Positions 59,075-64,000 of a DNA stretch of 64,000 nt are shown one piece after another (positions within the stretch are counted from its first letter, which is position 1; the number at the start of each line of letters is the position of its first letter). The DNA is from Thalassobium sp. (lineage in GTDB: Bacteria; Pseudomonadota; Gammaproteobacteria; Pseudomonadales; Oceanobacteraceae). The stretch spans positions 62,001 through 126,000 of the forward strand of contig NVUW01000001.1 in the NCBI GenBank assembly GCA_002733205.1, given 5' to 3'. A program made the translations under genes and the position numbers. Under the pieces are notes generated by a model. That model saw only the letters and a program-made list of their open reading frames with translations, had not been told where the DNA came from and did no database searches.

Positions 59075-60146
59075 GGGCAAACCTCTTAATCTGTTCGACA
59101 ACCTGAGCGGTTGCATTGGTGATGGCCTGGCTGCGCGACTTGTCAGCCATCTCCAGTAATAATGTTTTATGTTGCGAAAAGTATTGCCACTGCGCGGCCA
59201 GCCACTCCGCGGTTAATTCATGCTGTTGGCAAATTAACGCGGCACCGGCATTCACCATATAGCCAGCATTCGCGGTCTGGTGATCATCGACCGCAAAAGG
59301 AAAAGGAACAAAAATAGCGGCGCAGCCGGCAGCCGCAACTTCCGATACGGTTAATGCACCAGCCCGGCAAATCAGTAAATCAGCATCGCCGTAAGCAGCA
59401 GCCATATCATCAATAAAAGCGTTCACTTCAGCCTGAACACCGGCCTGCTGATAAGCCGCCTGCATTTCTGCCAGATTATTCTTACCCACCTGATGACGTA
59501 ATTGCGGGCGCACGCCCTGAGGCAACAATTGCATGGCCGCAAGCACGGTACGGTTAAGAGCGACTGCTCCCATGCTACCGCCGATAACCAGTACTTTTAA
59601 GGGGCCAGCAGTGTTAATACGTGTCACCGGTGCTGGCAAATTCAACACACTTTCACGCACCGGATTACCGGTCGTCAATGCTCCGGGTAACGCCCCCGGA
59701 AATGCCTGCATCACACATTGACTGATACGGCTTAATAAACGATTAGTCATACCGGCAAAGGCATTTTGTTCATGAATTAACAATGGCACGCCGCTTAACC
59801 GCGCGGCGACACCACCCGGGCCAGTGGCATAACCACCAAAGCCCAACGCGGCGACGGGTTTTACCTGTTTAACAATATTCCGCGCCTGCCAGATGGCCTT
59901 AATAATACGGAAAGGAGCCGCCAGCAATCCCAGCTTTCCTTTGCCACGCAGGCCGCCGATATTAATGCAATGCAGTGGATAACCGTTGGCAGGCACCAGA
60001 TCTTTTTCGATACCGGATGCCGTTCCCAGCCAATGAATGGTGAAGCCTTCCTGCTGTAATTGCTCAGCAACCGCTAACGCCGGAAATACATGGCCTCCGG
60101 TTCCGCCCGCCATCAATAACACATTGCGTGAAGATGCCCGACTCAT
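59067..60146 (-). CDS. murG: Lipid II glycosyltransferase MurG
   Basis: Adds GlcNAc to lipid I at the inner face of the membrane. [20 protein letters not shown] is the N-terminal G loop, [13 protein letters not shown] the second, and [18 protein letters not shown] the UDP-GlcNAc site. 359 residues. Overlaps ftsW by 4 bases. Confidence 0.97.
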   Translation of the reverse strand: MSRASSRNVLLMAGGTGGHVFPALAVAEQLQQEGFTIHWLGTASGIEKDLVPANGYPLHCINIGGLRGKGKLGLLAAPFRIIKAIWQARNIVKQVKPVAALGFGGYATGPGGVAARLSGVPLLIHEQNAFAGMTNRLLSRISQCVMQAFPGALPGALTTGNPVRESVLNLPAPVTRINTAGPLKVLVIGGSMGAVALNRTVLAAMQLLPQGVRPQLRHQVGKNNLAEMQAAYQQAGVQAEVNAFIDDMAAAYGDADLLICRAGALTVSEVAAAGCAAIFVPFPFAVDDHQTANAGYMVNAGAALICQQHELTAEWLAAQWQYFSQHKTLLLEMADKSRSQAITNATAQVVEQIKRFARD

Positions 60147-61312
60147 ACAGCACCTCCATTATTATCTGCGACATCGGTATCCGCATCAGATGCCTGTTCG
60201 CTTTCATGGGCAATACGCATAACGATGCCAACCATCACACAACACACCAACAAACTGCTGCCGCCATAACTGAAGAATGGCAAAGTCAGGCCTTTGGTCG
60301 GCAATAAACCAATATTAACGCCTAAATTAATCACGGCCTGCAGACCTAATAACGAAGCGATACCAATCGCCACATAAGCGCCATATAACTGCCCTTTAAG
60401 TTGCGCATTCCACGAAACCCGCCAGATTTGTGCAATAACAACCGCCAATAACGTCAGTGCGGCAATACCACCTATCAGACCGGTTTCTTCCGCCCAGATA
60501 GCAAAAACGAAATCGGTATGGGCTTCCGGCAGATAAAACAGTTTCTGTACACTTTCGCCCAGACCAACACCGAACCAATCACCACGGCCGAAGGCAATCA
60601 GTGATTGAGTTAACTGATAGCCGGTTCCATACACATGCTCCGGCGCCCAGGGATCGAGATAAGCCATCAAACGCTCAACCCGGTAGCTCTCAGAAGTCAG
60701 CACCACCACGCTGATAATCAGAGTGGCAATTAACAACAGGAAAAATTGGCCGGCTTTTACGCCCCCCAAAAACAACTGAATCAGTACGGCTCCCATTAAC
60801 ACCACAACGGCACCAAAATCGGGCTCCAGTAACAGCAGGAAAACCATCCCCGCCAGAATACCCAGCGGCTTCAGGAAGCCGGACCATTGCTGCTTCACTT
60901 CATCCTGGCGACGCACCAGATAACCAGCGACATAAAATACAGCGGCAAGTTTTGCCAACTCGGAAGCCTGAATTTTAATAATGCCCAAATTCAACCAGCG
61001 CTGACTGCCGTTCACTTCATGGCCAATACCGGGCACAAATACCAATACCAGACCGGCGATCGCCAGCAGCAGAAAAACCACATCAACCTTACTCCACCAC
61101 ATAAGGGGAATCTGACTGATGGCATACACAACAACGATACCCAGCAGCAGGTATACCGCATGACGAACGGCAAAATACGCAGCATTGCCGGTATAAAACT
61201 CGGCAATACCGGTGGATGCCGAAGCAACCATCAACCAACCGAGGCACATTAATGCCAGCCATGGGTAAAACATACGTTGCTGGCTTTGCCACAGGAAGCG
61301 ATCAATATTCAC
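60143..61312 (-). CDS. ftsW: Septal peptidoglycan polymerase FtsW
   Basis: A SEDS-family glycosyltransferase with ten membrane helices working with FtsI. VPGIGHEVNGSQRWLNLG and the late block LPTKGLTLPFFSYGGSSLL are family marks, including the FFSYGGSS loop. 389 residues. Overlaps murD and murG by 4 bases each. Confidence 0.96.
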   Translation of the reverse strand: MNIDRFLWQSQQRMFYPWLALMCLGWLMVASASTGIAEFYTGNAAYFAVRHAVYLLLGIVVVYAISQIPLMWWSKVDVVFLLLAIAGLVLVFVPGIGHEVNGSQRWLNLGIIKIQASELAKLAAVFYVAGYLVRRQDEVKQQWSGFLKPLGILAGMVFLLLLEPDFGAVVVLMGAVLIQLFLGGVKAGQFFLLLIATLIISVVVLTSESYRVERLMAYLDPWAPEHVYGTGYQLTQSLIAFGRGDWFGVGLGESVQKLFYLPEAHTDFVFAIWAEETGLIGGIAALTLLAVVIAQIWRVSWNAQLKGQLYGAYVAIGIASLLGLQAVINLGVNIGLLPTKGLTLPFFSYGGSSLLVCCVMVGIVMRIAHESEQASDADTDVADNNGGAV

Positions 61313-62682
61313 AGCGTCGCCTCCTTACTCATCGCCGTCGCAACCAATGCGCTGAAATATTCTCCGCGCGCCACATAATGTTTAAACTGATCGAAGCTGG
61401 CACAGGCCGGAGACAGCAAAATAACGTCACCGGCAGCTGCTACAGAGCAGGCACGGGCAAAAGCGTCATTCAGAGTTACATGCTGTGATACCGGACAAAC
61501 GCCAGCAACAGCAGTGGCTATCACTGTGGCATCGGCACCAAAGGTCAGAACTTCTGCCGCAAATTGTTCGCAGGCAGAAGCCAGTGGACTGAAATCCTGC
61601 CCTTTTCCTTCACCGCCAGCCAGCAGCCAGATTTTTCCGTTAATTTCCGGCCCCAGACCATAAAGTGCAGCCAGGGTAGAACCGACGTTAGTTCCTTTAG
61701 AATCGTTGTAAAAATCAACACCGGCTTTATTACCCAACCATTGGCAACGATGATCCAGACCGGTAAAGGCACGCAATGCCGGTAATACCGTTTTTATGTC
61801 TACGCCCACTAATTGAATCAGCGCCAACGCCGCCATCACATTTGCCAGATTATGCTGGCCTTTAATTTTCAGCTCGCTGGCAGCGATGATTTTTTCAGTG
61901 CCAAACGTGATCCAGCTTTCGCCATCGATTCTCTCAAGGCCAAACTGGCCGATATCCGCTTTATTCAGACCAAAACTCAGACGCGGCATTTTATCGGAGA
62001 CCAGCGGCTGGCTCAGCGCATCGTCACGATTTACCACAACGCCACGGCACTGCTGAAAAATACGGTGTTTGGCCTGATGGTAATCCGCCATGCCCTGATA
62101 ACGGTCCATATGGTCTTCGCTCATATTGAGCACAACCGCTGCTGAAGCCGCCAGGTTTTCAGTCGTTTCCAATTGGAAGCTGGACAGTTCCAAGACATAA
62201 ATATCGGTTTCAGTACCATCCACAAGAAGGTCCAGTGCCGGTACACCAATATTGCCACCAACAGCGCACCGTTTACCGGACGCGGTCAGTAATTCTCCAA
62301 CCAAGGTAGTTACGGTGCTTTTTCCGTTAGAGCCCGTAATAGCAATCAACGGTTTATCACAAACATCCGCAAACAGCTGGATATCACCGGCAATACGGGC
62401 ACCGGCCTGACGGGCTGCAGCAATCGCCGGGTGAGATATAGCAATACCCGGGCTGACGACTAATTCATCGTACTGACTGAGAATATCTGCCTGTAATTCA
62501 CCACTGTAGATTTCTGCTTGCGGAAATTCTGCGCGCACAGCATCCAGGCCGGGAGGCGTATCGCGGCTGTCACACAAATCAAACGCCCAGCCGCGATGCT
62601 GACAATAACGGGCAGCAGAGAGCCCGGTCATGCCAAGACCGACGATCAGTCGTTTGTAATCTGTGGAAATCAACTGCGACAT
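61309..62682 (-). CDS. murD: UDP-N-acetylmuramoylalanine--D-glutamate ligase
   Basis: Adds D-Glu to UDP-MurNAc-L-Ala. The N-terminal Rossmann start VGLGMTGLSAARYCQHRGW, the ATP loop IAITGSNGKSTVTTLVGELL and FYNDSKGTNVGSTLAAL are diagnostic. 457 residues. Confidence 0.97.
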   Translation of the reverse strand: MSQLISTDYKRLIVGLGMTGLSAARYCQHRGWAFDLCDSRDTPPGLDAVRAEFPQAEIYSGELQADILSQYDELVVSPGIAISHPAIAAARQAGARIAGDIQLFADVCDKPLIAITGSNGKSTVTTLVGELLTASGKRCAVGGNIGVPALDLLVDGTETDIYVLELSSFQLETTENLAASAAVVLNMSEDHMDRYQGMADYHQAKHRIFQQCRGVVVNRDDALSQPLVSDKMPRLSFGLNKADIGQFGLERIDGESWITFGTEKIIAASELKIKGQHNLANVMAALALIQLVGVDIKTVLPALRAFTGLDHRCQWLGNKAGVDFYNDSKGTNVGSTLAALYGLGPEINGKIWLLAGGEGKGQDFSPLASACEQFAAEVLTFGADATVIATAVAGVCPVSQHVTLNDAFARACSVAAAGDVILLSPACASFDQFKHYVARGEYFSALVATAMSKEATL

Positions 62683-62695
62683 AAATTCAGATTCC

Positions 62696-63778
62696 TCAGC
62701 GAATCTTCAGCGTGGCTAAACCGATCAGCACCAGAATAATGGTGATGATCCAGAAACGAACAATAACCCGCGGCTCCGGCCAGCCTTTTAATTCATAGTG
62801 ATGATGCAGCGGAGCCATACGGAAAATACGCTTGCCGGTCATTTTAAAAGAGGCAACCTGCAGGATCACAGAAACCGTTTCTGCCACAAAGATGCCGCCC
62901 ATAATAAAGAGCACGATTTCCTGACGAACAATCACCGCAACCACACCTAATGCCGCACCCAGAGCCAGCGAACCAACATCGCCCATAAAAACCTGAGCCG
63001 GATAGGTGTTGAACCACAGAAAGCCAATACCGGCGCCGACAATAGCGGCACAAAAAACCACCAACTCACCGGCACCGGCGATATAAGGAATGTGCAGGTA
63101 GTTGGCAAAATTGACGTTACCGGCGAGGTACGCACAGATACCTAAAGCACCACCGACCATAACCGTCGGCATAATGGCCAGACCATCAAGACCGTCAGTC
63201 AGGTTTACCGCATTACTTGAACCTACGATGACGAAGTACGTCAGCAGAATAAACAGCAGGCCCAGCTGCGGCATAACATCTTTCAGAAACGGAACAACCA
63301 GCTGCGTTTCCTGTGGGCTCTGCGCGCTGTAAAAAAGATAAGCGGCGGCGATTAAGGCAAACACAGACTGCCAGAAATACTTCCAGCGTCCGGGCAAACC
63401 GCGGGAATTTTTCTCCACCACTTTGCGGTAATCATCCACCCAACCAATGGCACCAAATACCAGAGTTACAAGCAGTACAACCCAGACAAAGCGGTTCTCC
63501 AGATTTCCCCAGAGCAACGTGCTGACCGCAATGGACAGCAAAATTAATACGCCGCCCATGGTCGGCGTACCGGCTTTACTTAAATGCGATTTAGGACCCA
63601 ATTCACGGATTGCCTGACCAATCTGGTATTCACGCAATTTGCGGATTACCAGAGGCCCAAGGAGCAATGACACCATCAAAGCAGTAATGACTGCCAGAAT
63701 CGCGCGCAACGTTAAATAATTAACCACCCCAAATCCGGAGTAATACTGCGCTAACCAGTCTCCCAGCCATAGCAACAT
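62696..63778 (-). CDS. mraY: Phospho-N-acetylmuramoyl-pentapeptide transferase
   Basis: Makes lipid I on the inner membrane. Ten membrane helices; the active-site loops [37 protein letters not shown] and [16 protein letters not shown] are all present. 360 residues, standard. Confidence 0.98.
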   Translation of the reverse strand: MLLWLGDWLAQYYSGFGVVNYLTLRAILAVITALMVSLLLGPLVIRKLREYQIGQAIRELGPKSHLSKAGTPTMGGVLILLSIAVSTLLWGNLENRFVWVVLLVTLVFGAIGWVDDYRKVVEKNSRGLPGRWKYFWQSVFALIAAAYLFYSAQSPQETQLVVPFLKDVMPQLGLLFILLTYFVIVGSSNAVNLTDGLDGLAIMPTVMVGGALGICAYLAGNVNFANYLHIPYIAGAGELVVFCAAIVGAGIGFLWFNTYPAQVFMGDVGSLALGAALGVVAVIVRQEIVLFIMGGIFVAETVSVILQVASFKMTGKRIFRMAPLHHHYELKGWPEPRVIVRFWIITIILVLIGLATLKIR

Positions 63779-63780
63779 GA

Positions 63781-64000
63781 TCAGTCTTCCTCTGTGTTCA
63801 TTTGCAACGCCTGGACCACCTGATCCATACCGGCACTGCGCGACCCTTTCACCAGAATGACATCCTGATTACCGGTCTGTTGTTGTAAATACCGCACCAA
63901 TTCTTGTTTGGTTGCGAACCAGTGCGCTCCGGCACCAAAAGCTTCCGTTGTTTTGCGGCTGCGTTCGCCCGTCGCCAATAAATGTTGTATTCCCTGGTCA
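63781..64000 (-). CDS. murF: UDP-N-acetylmuramoyl-tripeptide--D-alanyl-D-alanine ligase, C-terminal end
   Basis: Only the last about 72 codons are inside the window; the gene starts beyond the right edge. [20 protein letters not shown] is the MurF C-terminal motif (KGSR). It ends 2 bases before mraY, as expected in a dcw cluster. Confidence 0.9.
   Translation of the reverse strand, partial: DQGIQHLLATGERSRKTTEAFGAGAHWFATKQELVRYLQQQTGNQDVILVKGSRSAGMDQVVQALQMNTEED

Overview
The window reads as chromosome from a marine-type gammaproteobacterium. It combines a class A RNase P RNA, a gammaproteobacterial division and cell-wall (dcw) cluster, and the orders hemA/lolB-ispE-prs-rplY-pth-ychF and miaB-ybeZ-ybeY-corC-lnt. 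The layout is closest to Pseudomonadales/Oceanospirillales, and an Oceanospirillales-like genus is my inference. Nothing indicates a plasmid or a complete prophage.

Layout. 1-4.9 kb: end of an Anbu-type peptidase gene, an isoprenylcysteine methyltransferase-like membrane protein, a divergent LysR/oxidoreductase pair, and a run of small accessory genes (DUF1801, a lipoprotein, an RlaP-like nucleotidyltransferase, DUF6151). 4.9-6.6 kb: a repeat-dense block around rnpB. Degenerate copies of the 3' end of rnpB, each followed by a terminator, lie on one side. Degenerate copies of its promoter and 5' end lie on the other, with REP-like palindromes and a 19-bp tandem array. 6.6-14.2 kb: the rsmI / lpoA-yraN ... 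diaA locus, interrupted by a TonB-dependent receptor and a divergent BlaI-type repressor plus M56 membrane protease. 14.2-22 kb: a minus-strand accessory cluster of a PRMT-like methyltransferase, an Fmt-like formyltransferase, two tail-collar (MdpB-like) proteins and a 1440-residue secreted multidomain protein. This is my best candidate for an undescribed system. 22.4-35.1 kb: sulfide:quinone oxidoreductase, then moeB-prmC-prfA-hemA on the minus strand and TPR lipoprotein-lolB-ispE-tRNA-Gln-prs-rplY-pth-ychF on the plus strand.

35.4-39.8 kb: an MFS drug exporter, a TetR regulator, a 54-codon small gene, and two identical TetR-type palindromes, followed by uncharacterised genes. 40-45.4 kb: miaB, ybeZ (PhoH), ybeY, corC and lnt, forming an RNA-maturation and lipoprotein operon. 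It converges with and overlaps a GntR regulator. 46.4-48.5 kb: DUF6164, mutT and argJ. 48.5-64 kb: secA, an M23 peptidase, lpxC, and the distal dcw cluster on the minus strand (murF-mraY-murD-ftsW-murG-murC-ddl-ftsQ-ftsA-ftsZ), packed with ATGA-type overlaps.

How the genes work together. The dcw genes make lipid II and the divisome, lpxC commits to lipid A, secA exports proteins, and lolB and lnt mature and place lipoproteins. prfA/prmC, pth, rplY, ybeY, miaB, rsmI and rnpB serve translation and RNA processing. The accessory blocks (14-22 kb, 9.8-13.5 kb, 35-38 kb) are surface or efflux functions set between these core operons. Functional calls rest on motifs and gene order read by eye; no database search was run.
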